Assembly: GCF_051414055.1 (NCBI RefSeq) | Contig: NZ_JBLKNX010000014.1 | Location: 62,001-126,000, forward strand | Direction: 5' to 3' | Length of the DNA stretch: 64,000 nt | Source: Halosimplex halobium | GTDB lineage: Archaea; Halobacteriota; Halobacteria; Halobacteriales; Haloarculaceae | Notes under the pieces: generated by a model | Databases searched by the model: none | What the model was told of the DNA's origin: nothing | What the model saw: the letters and a program-made list of their open reading frames with translations, nothing else | In this document: positions 1 to 8,356 of the stretch, in pieces | How the letters are laid out: each line of letters begins with the position of its first letter | Numbering within the stretch: position 1 is the stretch's first letter | Program-made: the position numbers and the translations under genes

Positions 1-128
1 CTCGCCTAATGAATCCCCCGGACTCGCACGCGGTGCGTACTTCGCCGCTCGTACCGGACCGGGTCGCCGGCCGACGAACCCGGGAGGGCGGCGCGGCAAA
101 TACCGGGAACGACCGCAACCCTTATTGC

Positions 129-144
129 TTTAGGTTGGCCTAAA
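129..144 (+). promoter_or_regulatory. DtxR/IdeR-like iron operator
   Basis: The dyad TTTAGG-N4-CCTAAA lies 8 bases before the ATG at 152, between a weak TATA-like CTTATT and the start. Its form is close to the TTAGG...CCTAA half sites of DtxR/SirR/Idr metalloregulators. A bound repressor here would cover the start of a leaderless transcript. Iron control is inferred from motif shape and from dpsA lying next door. Confidence 0.55.
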
Positions 145-151
145 CCGAGAT

Positions 152-346
152 ATGGAAGCAACGGACGAGTCGGCCGAAGGGGGTCGTTCCCGCGTCGGAT
201 CGAGCGAGGAAGCCGGGGAGCCGGAGTTCGAGGACTGTCCCGGGATCGCCGCGCACGCGGCGACGGAGACGCGGACGGTGTTCACCGAGGACGGCAACGG
301 CGACGGCTGGATCGCAACCGACCTCACGGTCGAGATCCGCGAGTAG
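152..346 (+). CDS. Small acidic haloarchaeal protein, putative iron-regulated
   Basis: This 64-residue acidic protein has no membrane segment and one Cys in a DCPGIAAHAATE stretch. Its tail GDGWIATDLTVEIRE resembles the conserved end of small haloarchaeal proteins of unknown function (DUF7331-like), from memory only. The start is chosen because the ATG sits just after the iron-box-like operator, as expected for a leaderless mRNA. It converges on dpsA with 3 bases between stop codons. No biochemical role can be read from the sequence; iron-linked expression is an inference from the operator. Confidence 0.6.
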   Translation: MEATDESAEGGRSRVGSSEEAGEPEFEDCPGIAAHAATETRTVFTEDGNGDGWIATDLTVEIRE

Positions 347-349
347 GCG

Positions 350-898
350 TTACTTCTCGACTGCCCCGGGGGTGACCAGCGTGTCGTCCTCGAGGTAGTG
401 CTCGACGTGGTGGGCGTCCTCCTCGGTCTGGACGAGGATCTCGCGGAGGATCTCGGCGGTGGCGTGGTCGCCCAGGTCCGTCGCGAGTTCGACGTGCTCG
501 CGGAGGCTCTCGATGTTGTCGCCGTACATGGCCAGGTCGTTCTCCAGCGACGTGCGGATGTCGTAGACGTCGTCGCCCTCGAACGCGACGGGCGCCGTCT
601 CGGCGATGTTCGTCGGGCTGGCGACGGGCGTGCCGCCGAGCGCCTGGAGCCGCTCGGCGATCTCGTCGGCCGCCTCCTCGGCGTGGTCGGCCGCCTCGCC
701 GAGGAAGAGGTGCAGGTCGCGGAACTCCGCGCCCTCGACGTTCCAGTGGTGTTTCTTCAGCTGGTGGTAGAGCATGTACGTCGAGGCCAGGTCCGCGTTC
801 AGCGCCTCGACGATCTGCTCGGCCTTCCCCTGTTCGAGTCGCAGCTCGTTCTCTTCGACCGTGCCGGCCTCCTGCAGGACGCGCTTCTGGGTGCTCAT
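350..898 (-). CDS. dpsA: DNA-protecting ferritin-like protein DpsA
   Basis: 182 residues, the usual length of halobacterial DpsA. The protein is a ferritin-fold dodecamer subunit that oxidises and stores Fe(II) and shields DNA during starvation and oxidative stress. The characteristic stretch HHWNVEGAEFRDLHLFLGE, with the His/Asp/Glu ferroxidase residues, lies at about residues 53-71, and the C-terminal half has EEDAHHVEHYLEDDTL. The ATG at 898 is preferred over an upstream in-frame start because a TATA-like TTTATG on the minus strand (about 927-932) sits about 28 bases before it. An 11-bp inverted repeat lies just upstream. Confidence 0.95.
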   Translation of the reverse strand: MSTQKRVLQEAGTVEENELRLEQGKAEQIVEALNADLASTYMLYHQLKKHHWNVEGAEFRDLHLFLGEAADHAEEAADEIAERLQALGGTPVASPTNIAETAPVAFEGDDVYDIRTSLENDLAMYGDNIESLREHVELATDLGDHATAEILREILVQTEEDAHHVEHYLEDDTLVTPGAVEK

Positions 899-933
899 TG
901 CGTTCGATAGATCGGCCGCTCGGCACATAAAGA

Positions 934-966
934 TTGCTATCCGAGAATAATTTTTTCGGATAGCAA
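934..966 (-). promoter_or_regulatory. Perfect 11-bp inverted repeat upstream of dpsA
   Basis: TTGCTATCCGA (934-944) and TCGGATAGCAA (956-966) are perfect reverse complements separated by 11 AT-rich bases. The repeat lies 36-68 bases upstream of the dpsA ATG and abuts the BRE/TATA region. A dyad of this size is a likely site for a dimeric regulator of dpsA. The symmetry is seen; the regulator is not known from this window. Confidence 0.6.
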
Positions 967-1021
967 AAATCAGATTTTCGCTTCGGAACCTCATATCGCA
1001 GACCCGGCAGATCGTGACAGG

Positions 1022-1408
1022 TCACGGACGCGTCAGCACGAGTGCGGCGTCGCCGTCCAGCCGCGCCTCGTCGACGCCCGCCTCGTCGGGGGCGGCCCGC
1101 GCCTGCGCGTCGTGGACCGCGAGCAGGGCCGCCGCTTCGGTGTCGTCGAGCGCGAGGTCGTCGGTGAACTCCTCCCACACGTGGGCCGGCAGCGCCAGGT
1201 AGTACGCGCCCGCGGTCCGGCCGACCAGCGGGTCCTGGTGGAAGTAGTTGCGCCACTCGTAGACGATGTCCTCGACGCCCGGTAACTCGCGCACGTTCGC
1301 CTGGTGGGTACGGACGACGTCGGTCAGTCGCTCGGCGGACACCTCGCGGTCGGCCGCGACCGACTCGACGACCGCCTCGTCGAAGGCCGCGAGTTCGTCG
1401 GTGGTCAT
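1022..1408 (-). CDS. Conserved haloarchaeal hypothetical protein
   Basis: 128 residues from the ATG at 1408, acidic, soluble, with no motif I recognise. The N-terminus MTTDELAAFDEAVVESVA is helical, and a central aromatic segment VYEWRNYFHQDPLVGR is followed by ALPAHVWEEF. It lies divergently from the deacylase at 1463, with starts 54 bases apart, so the two may share a promoter region. Coding statistics typical of the region (GC third positions, acidic protein) support a real gene. Confidence 0.6.
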   Translation of the reverse strand: MTTDELAAFDEAVVESVAADREVSAERLTDVVRTHQANVRELPGVEDIVYEWRNYFHQDPLVGRTAGAYYLALPAHVWEEFTDDLALDDTEAAALLAVHDAQARAAPDEAGVDEARLDGDAALVLTRP

Positions 1409-1462
1409 CCCCGGGAGTTGCGGGGGCGAGCGCATTTACGGTTGCGCTCCGTCCGGGGAGAC

Positions 1463-1936
1463 ATGCACCCGCGCGCGAGCGAGTTCACGGAGCGGGCCGC
1501 CGAACGAGGCTTCGAAGTCGAGGTCCACGAGTTTCCCGAGGGGACGAAGACCGCGGCGGACGCCGCCGAGGCTATCGGCTGCGAGGTGGGCCAGATCGCG
1601 AGTTCGATCGCGATGGTTGCCGACGAACCGGTCGTCGTCGTCACCAGCGGCGCCAACCGGGTGAGCGAGGCGAAACTCGCCGCCCTCCGCGGCGTCGACG
1701 CCGACGACGTGCGGACGGCCGACGCCGGCGAGGTGAAGGAGACGCTGGGCTGGGCCATCGGCGGCGTGCCGCCGTTCTGTCACGAGCGGTCCGTCCCCGT
1801 CTACCTGGACGAGACGCTTCGGGCCTTCGAGACGGTGTGGGCGGCCGCGGGGACGCCCGAGGCCGTCTTCCCCGTGGCTCCCGAACGCATCGAGGAACTG
1901 GCCGACGCCGAGCCGGCGGACGTGGCCGTCGAGTGA
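1463..1936 (+). CDS. YbaK/EbsC-family aminoacyl-tRNA deacylase-like protein
   Basis: 157 residues covering the whole YbaK/ProX domain. Family members hydrolyse mischarged tRNAs such as Cys- or Ala-tRNA(Pro). Visible landmarks are ADAAEAIGCEVGQIASS, VVVVTSGANRVSEAKLAAL and the signature GWAIGGVPPFCH. Bacterial members usually read QIxKSL at the first of these, where the Lys is catalytic; here the position is Ser (QIASSI), so activity or substrate may differ. The start at 1463 was chosen over upstream frames because the domain begins there. Confidence 0.8.
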   Translation: MHPRASEFTERAAERGFEVEVHEFPEGTKTAADAAEAIGCEVGQIASSIAMVADEPVVVVTSGANRVSEAKLAALRGVDADDVRTADAGEVKETLGWAIGGVPPFCHERSVPVYLDETLRAFETVWAAAGTPEAVFPVAPERIEELADAEPADVAVE

Positions 1937-2054
1937 CCGACGGCGGGGTGTGGCTTCGTGACCGATCGGTTCGCGACGACCGATGTGCCTCCCGGACGAT
2001 CGGCTCGCGACGACGGATCGGCCCGTCTTCCTGCACTGTGAGAAGCCGGGCCAG

Positions 2055-2063
2055 CCTATAAAT
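2055..2063 (+). promoter_or_regulatory. TATA box of the acyl-CoA synthetase operon
   Basis: CCTATAAAT is centred about 29 bases before the ATG at 2089, the spacing expected for a leaderless haloarchaeal transcript starting at or next to the ATG. Confidence 0.6.
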
Positions 2064-2088
2064 CCGGTCGGGGCGAACCTCGGAGTAG

Positions 2089-4239
2089 ATGGGCGAACTA
2101 GCCACACTCTTCGGACCGCGGCGAGTCGCCGTCGTAGGTGCGACCGACCGGGAGGGGTCGGTCGGGCGGGCGATCACGGCGAACCTCCTCGCCGACTTCG
2201 AGGGGGACGTGGTCGCCGTCAATCCCACGAAAGACGAGGTGCTGGGGCTGGAGAGCCACGACAGCGTCGGTGCGGTCCCCGACGTGGACGTGGCCGTCAT
2301 CGTCGTCCCGCCGCCTATCGTTCTCGACGCCATCCGCGAGGCCGCGGAGGCGGGGATCCGCGACGTGGTCGTCATCACCGCCGGGTTCGGCGAGTCCGGC
2401 AGCGAGGGCGCCCGCCGCGAGCGCGAGCTCCGGGAACTCGCCGCGGAGTACGACCTCAACGTCGTCGGCCCCAACAGCCTGGGCATCATGAACACCGGGC
2501 TCGGGCTGAACGCCACGTTCGGTCCGGAGAACGCCCAGGAAGGCTCGATCTCCTTTATGAGCCAGTCGGGGGCGTTCGTCACCGCCGTCGTCGACTGGGC
2601 CAACGACCGCAACCTCGGGTTCCGCAACGTCGTCTCGCTGGGCAACAAGGCCGTCCTCGACGAGTCGGACTTCGTCCGCGAGTGGGGCGAGGACCCCGAC
2701 ACCGACGTGATCCTCGGCTACCTCGAGGACGTGGTCGACGGCCGCTCGTTCGTCGAGTCGGCCCGCGAGGTCTCGACGGACACACCCATCGTCGTCGTCA
2801 AGTCCGGGCGGACGGAGGCCGGCGCCTCAGCGGCCGCCTCACACACCGGCGCCATCGCGGGCTCGGAGGAGGCCTACGAGGCCGCGCTGGACCAGGCGGG
2901 CGTGCTCCGCGTCGAGACCGTCCAGGATCTCTTCGACTTCGGGAGCATCCTCGCGGGCCAGCCCCTGCCGGAACGGGACGGCGTCGCCATCGTCACCAAC
3001 GCCGGCGGCCCGGGCGTGATGACGACCGACGCCGTCGGCGACTCCGACCTCTCGCTGGCCTCCTTTTCCGACGAGACGGTCGAGCGGTTCCAGGCGGCGC
3101 TGCCCGACGAGGCCAACGTCTACAACCCGGTCGACATCATCGGCGACGCGCCGGTCGAGCGCTTCGAGGAGGCGCTGGACATCGCGCTCGCGGACCCGAA
3201 CGTCGGTGCCGCGGTCGTGCTCGCCTGCCCGACCGCCACCCTCTCCTACGAGGCCCTCGCCGACGCGGTCGTCGACCTGCAGGCCGAGTACGAGACGCCC
3301 GTCGCCGCGACGCTGATGGGCGGGTCGTCGGCCCGGGACGCCAACGAGCGGCTCTCGCGGGCCGGCATCCCGACGTACTTCGACCCCGCCCGCGCGGTCC
3401 GCAGCCTCGACGCGCTCCGTGAGTACCGCGAGATCAGCCGGCGGGAGTACACCGAACCGGAGACGTTCGACGTGGACCGCGATGCGGCCAGGGAGATCCT
3501 CGAATCGGCCGCCCGCCGGGACACCAACCGGCTGGGCGTCGAGGCGATGGGGCTGCTCGACGCCTACGGTATCCCGACGCCCGACGGCGAGATCGTCGAC
3601 GCCCGCGCCGACGCCGTCGAGGCCGCCGAGCGGATCGTCGGCGCCGGTAGCGAGGACGGAGACGGGGAGGGCGGAGACGGAGAGGGCGGAGACGGCGAGG
3701 TCGTCATGAAGATCGTCAGCCCGGACATCCTCCATAAGTCGGACATCGGCGGCGTCGCCGTCGGCGTCCCGCCCGAGGAGGTCGGCGACACCTACGAGGA
3801 CCTGGTGACCCGCGCCCGCAGCTACCAGCCGGACGCGACGATCCTCGGCGTCCAGGTCCAGGAGATGCTGGATCTCGACAGCGGCGTCGAGACCATCGCC
3901 GGGATGAACCGCGACCCGCAGTTCGGCCCGCTGGTCCTGTTCGGCCTCGGCGGCATCTTCGTCGAGGTGCTCGAGGACACGACCCTCCGGCTCGCGCCCG
4001 TCAGCGCGGCGTCGGCCCGCGAGATGATCGACGAGATCGACGCCGCGCCGTTGCTGCGCGGCGCCCGAGGCCGCGACCCCGTCGACGAGGCCAGCGTCGT
4101 CGAGACGATCCAGCGGCTCTCCCAGCTGGTCACCGACTTCCCGGCCATCGTGGAACTGGACATCAACCCGCTCGTCGCCACGCCGGACGGCGCCCAGGCC
4201 GTCGACGTGCGACTCACCATCGACCAGGAGGAACTATGA
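2089..4239 (+). CDS. ADP-forming acetyl/acyl-CoA synthetase, fused alpha-beta subunits
   Basis: 716 residues. The enzyme converts acyl-CoA + ADP + Pi to acid + ATP + CoA in the cytoplasm and is the main archaeal route to acetate. Order: CoA-binding Rossmann domain (RRVAVVGATDREGSVGRA, about 11-28); succinyl-CoA-ligase-like domains with the phosphorylated His in SAAASHTGAIAGS (His about 252); an Asp/Gly-rich linker (about 520-540) containing repeats of GDGEG; then an ATP-grasp domain beginning VVMKIVSPDILHKSDIGGVA. The 3' end overlaps the next gene by 4 bases (ATGA). The acyl substrate cannot be decided from sequence. Confidence 0.93.
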   Translation: MGELATLFGPRRVAVVGATDREGSVGRAITANLLADFEGDVVAVNPTKDEVLGLESHDSVGAVPDVDVAVIVVPPPIVLDAIREAAEAGIRDVVVITAGFGESGSEGARRERELRELAAEYDLNVVGPNSLGIMNTGLGLNATFGPENAQEGSISFMSQSGAFVTAVVDWANDRNLGFRNVVSLGNKAVLDESDFVREWGEDPDTDVILGYLEDVVDGRSFVESAREVSTDTPIVVVKSGRTEAGASAAASHTGAIAGSEEAYEAALDQAGVLRVETVQDLFDFGSILAGQPLPERDGVAIVTNAGGPGVMTTDAVGDSDLSLASFSDETVERFQAALPDEANVYNPVDIIGDAPVERFEEALDIALADPNVGAAVVLACPTATLSYEALADAVVDLQAEYETPVAATLMGGSSARDANERLSRAGIPTYFDPARAVRSLDALREYREISRREYTEPETFDVDRDAAREILESAARRDTNRLGVEAMGLLDAYGIPTPDGEIVDARADAVEAAERIVGAGSEDGDGEGGDGEGGDGEVVMKIVSPDILHKSDIGGVAVGVPPEEVGDTYEDLVTRARSYQPDATILGVQVQEMLDLDSGVETIAGMNRDPQFGPLVLFGLGGIFVEVLEDTTLRLAPVSAASAREMIDEIDAAPLLRGARGRDPVDEASVVETIQRLSQLVTDFPAIVELDINPLVATPDGAQAVDVRLTIDQEEL

Positions 4240-5372
4240 AACCCATTTTCGTCACCTCGACCGGAGAAGGCACCGGCAAGACAGCCATCGCGGTCGCCGT
4301 CGCGAAGCTCGCCCAGGACCGCGGCCTCGACGTGGCCTACTTCAAGCCGAAGGGGACCCGGCTCAAGAGCCCCGTCGGGAAGACCCGCGACGAGGACCCG
4401 CTGCTCGCGAAGGAGATGCTCGGTATCGACGCCGACCTGGCGGATCTCGAGCCCGTGGTCTACTCCCCGGCGTTCATCGAGGAGGCCATCCGCGGCAACC
4501 GCGACGGCGAGGTGCGCGAGCGGGTGCGCGAGCACTTCGACGCGCTCGCCGACGAGTACGACCTGGTCGTCGTCGAGGGCGGCGGTCGCCTGGAGACCGG
4601 CGGCATCGTCGGGCTGACCGACCCCGACGTGGCCGAACTGCTCGACGCGCGGACAGTCGTCGTCGGCGGCTACGCCAACCCGGCCGACGTGGACGGCGTG
4701 CTCGCCGCCGCCCGGCAGTTCGAGGGCCACCTCGCGGGCGTGCTGTTCAACGCCGTCGCCGACGCCAACTTCGACTCGCTGAACACGGACGTGGTCCCCT
4801 TCCTGGAGACCCGTGACATCCCCGTCCTCGGCATCGTTCCGCGGGTACAGGAACTCGCCGGAGTCACCGTCGCGGACCTGGCCGACGCGCTCGGCGCCGA
4901 ACTGCTGAACCCCGAGGCCTCGACCGACGGGTTCGTCGAGCGGTTCGCCGTCGGCGCGATGGGTAGCGACGCGGCCCTGCGGCACTTCCGGCGGATGCGC
5001 AACGCCGCGATGGTCACCGGCGGCGACCGCTCGGAGATCCAGGCCGCCGCGCTCCAGGCCCCCGGCATCGAGTGCATCGTCCTCACCGGCGGGCTCAGGC
5101 CCTCGGGCGCCATCCTCGGCAAGGCCGCCGAGGCGGACGTGCCGGTCCTGCTCGTCCAGTCGGACACCCGGGTGACCGTCGACCGCGTCGAGGAGGTGAT
5201 CTCTACCGGCCGGACCCGCGACCCGGAGACCGTCGAGCGGATGGTCGATCTCCTCTCGGACCACGCCGACCTGGAGGGGCTGCTGGCCGAATACGACGCG
5301 GCCGCCGGCACGAGCGGCGCTGGCGACCCGGAGGCGGACGCCGGCGACGACACCGAACCGGACGGGGAGTGA
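4236..5372 (+). CDS. P-loop / DRTGG-domain protein (Pta N-terminal-like)
   Basis: 378 residues. The N-terminus has a dethiobiotin-synthetase-like P-loop (STGEGTGKTAIA, residues 8-19) and the motif VVVEGGGRLETGG. The C-terminal half is a DRTGG domain (RNAAMVTGGDRSEIQAAAL). The layout matches the N-terminal regulatory part of bacterial phosphotransacetylase without the acyltransferase domain. Overlap with the synthetase stop argues for translational coupling, so it may sense nucleotides or regulate acetyl-CoA/acetate flux; that role is inferred. The last 25 residues are an acidic low-complexity tail. Confidence 0.82.
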   Translation: MKPIFVTSTGEGTGKTAIAVAVAKLAQDRGLDVAYFKPKGTRLKSPVGKTRDEDPLLAKEMLGIDADLADLEPVVYSPAFIEEAIRGNRDGEVRERVREHFDALADEYDLVVVEGGGRLETGGIVGLTDPDVAELLDARTVVVGGYANPADVDGVLAAARQFEGHLAGVLFNAVADANFDSLNTDVVPFLETRDIPVLGIVPRVQELAGVTVADLADALGAELLNPEASTDGFVERFAVGAMGSDAALRHFRRMRNAAMVTGGDRSEIQAAALQAPGIECIVLTGGLRPSGAILGKAAEADVPVLLVQSDTRVTVDRVEEVISTGRTRDPETVERMVDLLSDHADLEGLLAEYDAAAGTSGAGDPEADAGDDTEPDGE

Positions 5373-5667
5373 CGGCTGCTCCGCCCGGTGTGGCGGACCC
5401 GAAACGGTCGTCGTCGAGCCCCTCTCGGTCCCCGACCTCCGTCACCGGTCGTCGGTAACGCGGTCCTACCACGACAGCGGGGACGTACTCCGCCGACAAC
5501 GATCGTGTATACTTTTACGTTCGGGAACCTTCGTTTCCGATGGAGCCAGTTGGCTCCGTAGTGTCACACGCTGGGGCACCCCGCCCCACCGTTCCCCTTT
5601 GCCCCCGTATCGTCGCCCGACAGCGACGGCCCCGTGCGGCCGGAACCGCTCACTCGACCGTGCTGCA
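5373..5667. other. Intergenic region between convergent operons with a hairpin
   Basis: No convincing gene is seen. The dyad GGAGCC-AGTT-GGCTCC at 5542-5557 lies about 30 bases after an AT-rich TATACTTTTACG, which looks like either a terminator U-tract or a TATA box. A TATA box followed by ATG GAG CCA at 5540 raises the possibility of a short transcript, but the reading frame after it has no protein-like features. Confidence 0.4.
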
Positions 5668-6375
5668 TCACTCGGTCGGGAACACGTCGGCCGGGAGGTG
5701 TTCCCGGACGCCCGCGACGGCGTCGGCAGGGTCGGCCATCGCCAGCGGCGGCAGCGTCCCCACCGGACAGTCGGTCATCCCGGCGAGGGCCTCGGGGTTG
5801 GTCCGCTCGGCGACGGAGGCGCCCTCGTACTCGTTGAGCACGACGCCGGCGACCCCACAGCCGCGGCGGTCGAGCGCCTCGACGGTCAGGGCGGTGTGAT
5901 TCAGCGTCCCGAGTCCCGAGCGTGCGACGACGACCGCGGGCACACCCAGGTCGGCCACGAGGTCGACGACCTCCTGGCCGTCGGCCAGCGGGACGCGCAG
6001 GCCGCCGATCCCCTCGACGACGCCGACCGCTGCGTCGGCGAGTTCCCGTTCGCAGCCCGCCCGGATCGCGCCGTAGGAGAGGTCGACGCCCTCGCGGTCT
6101 GCGGCGACGGCCGGCGCGAGCGGCGGTTCGAGCCGTTCGAGACAGGTGGCGGCCGCGTCCGTCCCGCAGGCGTCGGCGACGAACCCGGCGTCGTCGTCCG
6201 GCGGGTGCCCCGTCTGCGCGGGTTTGACGGCCCCGGCATCGATACCCGACTCTCGGAGCCACCCGACCAGTCCCGCCGTGACGACCGTCTTCCCGACGCC
6301 CGTGTCGGTGCCGACGACGGCGAAGTCGGCCAGGTCGTCGGCTGGTGGGACCCTCGCCGCGTCCCCGTCGCTCAC
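5668..6375 (-). CDS. bioD: Dethiobiotin synthetase
   Basis: 235 residues, starting at GTG 6375, which overlaps the bioF stop (GTGA) and indicates translational coupling. BioD closes the ureido ring of dethiobiotin from diaminopelargonate, CO2 and ATP. The P-loop GTDTGVGKT is at residues 22-30, GAVKPAQTG carries the substrate-binding Lys, and VEGIGGLRVPL is the Gly-rich family motif. It is the last gene of the bioF-bioD pair, on the strand of bioB. If the upstream Rossmann gene is BioU, the real substrate may be the BioU product. Confidence 0.92.
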   Translation of the reverse strand: MSDGDAARVPPADDLADFAVVGTDTGVGKTVVTAGLVGWLRESGIDAGAVKPAQTGHPPDDDAGFVADACGTDAAATCLERLEPPLAPAVAADREGVDLSYGAIRAGCERELADAAVGVVEGIGGLRVPLADGQEVVDLVADLGVPAVVVARSGLGTLNHTALTVEALDRRGCGVAGVVLNEYEGASVAERTNPEALAGMTDCPVGTLPPLAMADPADAVAGVREHLPADVFPTE

Positions 6376-7583
6376 AGCAGTCCCACCTCCTCGCCGGCGG
6401 CCTCGAAGGCGTCGAGGCAACGCGCCACCTCGTCGTCGGTGTGGGTCGCCATCGGCGCGACCCTGATGCGGGCGGTCCCTTGGGGGACCGTCGGTGGGCG
6501 GATCGCCGGCGCCACGACTCCGCGGTCGGCGAGCCGGTCGCCCAGCGCCAGCGCGTCGTCGCGGTCGCCCACGAGCACCGGGAGGATCTGCGTCTCGCCG
6601 AGCACCTCGTATCCCATCGACGAAAGGTCGTCGCGGAGCGTCTCGACGGTCTCCCACAGCCGCTCGGCCCGGTCGGTCTCGCGGGCGATCCGCAGCGACT
6701 CGCGGGCGGCGCCGACGGCCGGCGGCGCCAGCCCCGTCGAGAAGACGAACGACCGCGCGGCGTTGAGCAGGTACTCCACGAGCGCCTCGTCGCCGGCGAC
6801 GTACCCACCCTGGCTCGCCAGCGCCTTCGAGAGCGTGCCGAGCTGCACGTCGACGCGGTCGGCCAGCCCCTCGCGCCGGACGACACCGCCGCCGTCGCCG
6901 AACAGTCCCGTCGCGTGGGCCTCGTCGACCATCACCCACGCGCCGAACTCCCCGGCCGCGTCGCAGATCGCGTCGAGCGGCGCCACGTCGCCGTCCATCG
7001 AGAAGACGGTGTCGGTGACCACGAGCCAGGCCTCGTCGGCGGCGCTGTCGAGCGACTCCGCCGCTCGCTGGGCCATCTTCGCCCGGAGGTCGTCGGGATC
7101 GGCGTGGTCGTAGACGACGGTCTCGTCGGCGCCCACCCGGCAGCCGTCGACGATGCTGGCGTGGTTGAGCTCGTCGGAGAACACCACGTCGGGCCCGAGT
7201 GCGTCGATGGTCCCGACGTTGGCGGCGTAGCCCGACGAGAAAGCGAGCGCCCGTTCGGCCCCCTTGCAGTCGGCCAGGTCGCGTTCGAGCGCCCGGTGGA
7301 GGCCGGTGTCGCCGGTGACCAGGCGGGAGGCCCCGGCCCCGGTCCCGACCGCCCGGGCGGCGTTCTCGGCGGCCTGCAGGACGCGGCGGTCGCTCGCCAG
7401 TCCGAGGTAGTTGTTCGATGCGAACACGAGCCGCTCGTCCCCGTAGTCCGGCGCGCCGCCGCGCGGGTCGTCGCTGAACCGGGTCCGCGCGCCGACGGAC
7501 TCGGCCGGGTCGAGGTGGCGCCGCAGACCCGCCCGTTCCCGCTCCCGCAGCCGCGCGTCGAGGTCGAAACCGCGCTCGGTCAT
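6372..7583 (-). CDS. bioF: 8-amino-7-oxononanoate synthase
   Basis: 403 residues, PLP-dependent alpha-oxoamine synthase fold type I. It condenses pimeloyl thioester with alanine to give KAPA, the first ring-building step of biotin. Family landmarks are FASNNYLGLASD (about 54-65), LVTGDTGLHRALE, VMVDEAHATGLFG (about 217-229) and the PLP Lys in LGTLSKALASQGG (K253). ATG 7583 gives the standard N-terminus. It overlaps bioD at the 3' end. No KAPA aminotransferase (bioA) is encoded anywhere in the window. Confidence 0.93.
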   Translation of the reverse strand: MTERGFDLDARLRERERAGLRRHLDPAESVGARTRFSDDPRGGAPDYGDERLVFASNNYLGLASDRRVLQAAENAARAVGTGAGASRLVTGDTGLHRALERDLADCKGAERALAFSSGYAANVGTIDALGPDVVFSDELNHASIVDGCRVGADETVVYDHADPDDLRAKMAQRAAESLDSAADEAWLVVTDTVFSMDGDVAPLDAICDAAGEFGAWVMVDEAHATGLFGDGGGVVRREGLADRVDVQLGTLSKALASQGGYVAGDEALVEYLLNAARSFVFSTGLAPPAVGAARESLRIARETDRAERLWETVETLRDDLSSMGYEVLGETQILPVLVGDRDDALALGDRLADRGVVAPAIRPPTVPQGTARIRVAPMATHTDDEVARCLDAFEAAGEEVGLL

Positions 7584-7669
7584 ATCGGTGCCCCGGGCGG
7601 ACGGCCCCTTGCCCTTTCGGTCCCCCGCGAGCGCCGCCCGACCCCACACCGTGACCGGGCGCTCGCCGC

Positions 7670-8269
7670 CTACCCGTCGAGATACGAGACGAAGAGCAGC
7701 CCGTCGGTCTTCAGCTCGTAGTCGACCGCCGTCGACAGCTCGCTGTAGTCGAACGGGTCGGTGACGACGTGGTACCCGTTCGGCGTCTCCCGCGTGAGCG
7801 CGACCTCGGTGTGACCGCGGAGGTCGTCGGCGAGCGTGTCGCGGTCCGCGACCGTCGCGTCGTCCAGGTCGAAGACGAAGTTGGTCTCGTCGCGGCAGGT
7901 GTCGGACTGCAGCGTCGACAGGAACTCCTCGTCGACCCGCCGGAACTTCCCGCGGACGCCCTCGTCGCCGTGGATCCGTCCCTCCAGCCAGTCGTCCATC
8001 GACCGCCGGAGCTCGAACGTGGCCTTCAGCGCGTCGCGGGCGTTCGCGGTGAGGTAGAGCCTGTACCGCTCGTCGAACCGTCCCGCGGCGTGTTCCAGCG
8101 CGGCGGCTTCCGGGCCGAGGTCGGCCGCTTCCTCGACGACCCGCCGGAGTGTCGGTGCCGCGTCGCCCGCCACCTCCTCGTTCTCTTTGCTCCGCGCGAT
8201 CGCCAGGAGGAGGTACACCCGGTCGCCGCCGAACTCGCAGTACTCGCGGAACGGCCCCATCTCGACCAT
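7670..8269 (-). CDS. Conserved haloarchaeal hypothetical protein
   Basis: 199 residues from the ATG at 8269. The first half is helical with a long-helix segment around LLLAIARSKENEEVAG. The last third, beginning near TNFVFDLDDATVAD, alternates beta strands and ends RETPNGYHVVTDPFDY...GLLFVSYLDG, weakly reminiscent of primase-polymerase-type folds but without a clear catalytic triad. It stands between bioF and vapC on the same strand. I do not recognise the family; a role in biotin synthesis is not indicated. Confidence 0.6.
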   Translation of the reverse strand: MVEMGPFREYCEFGGDRVYLLLAIARSKENEEVAGDAAPTLRRVVEEAADLGPEAAALEHAAGRFDERYRLYLTANARDALKATFELRRSMDDWLEGRIHGDEGVRGKFRRVDEEFLSTLQSDTCRDETNFVFDLDDATVADRDTLADDLRGHTEVALTRETPNGYHVVTDPFDYSELSTAVDYELKTDGLLFVSYLDG

Positions 8270-8356
8270 GGGAGACCTGCGCGGGCGGGGGACTAAACGC
8301 TGATCGAAGCGTGGGAACGCAGACCACAGCGACGGCGAGTCCTCCACGAGGAGCGG

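Noticed and set aside
324..1256. A 310-codon Arg/Gly-rich frame over dpsA and the next gene
   Set aside because: A high-GC shadow frame: Arg-Gly-Pro-rich, which is opposite to the acidic haloarchaeal proteome, and it covers two well-supported genes.
5540..5899. A 119-codon frame beginning at the TATA-linked ATG beside the hairpin
   Set aside because: It runs antisense into bioD and has the Arg/Pro/Thr-rich composition of a shadow frame; the ATG is kept only as part of the intergenic note.
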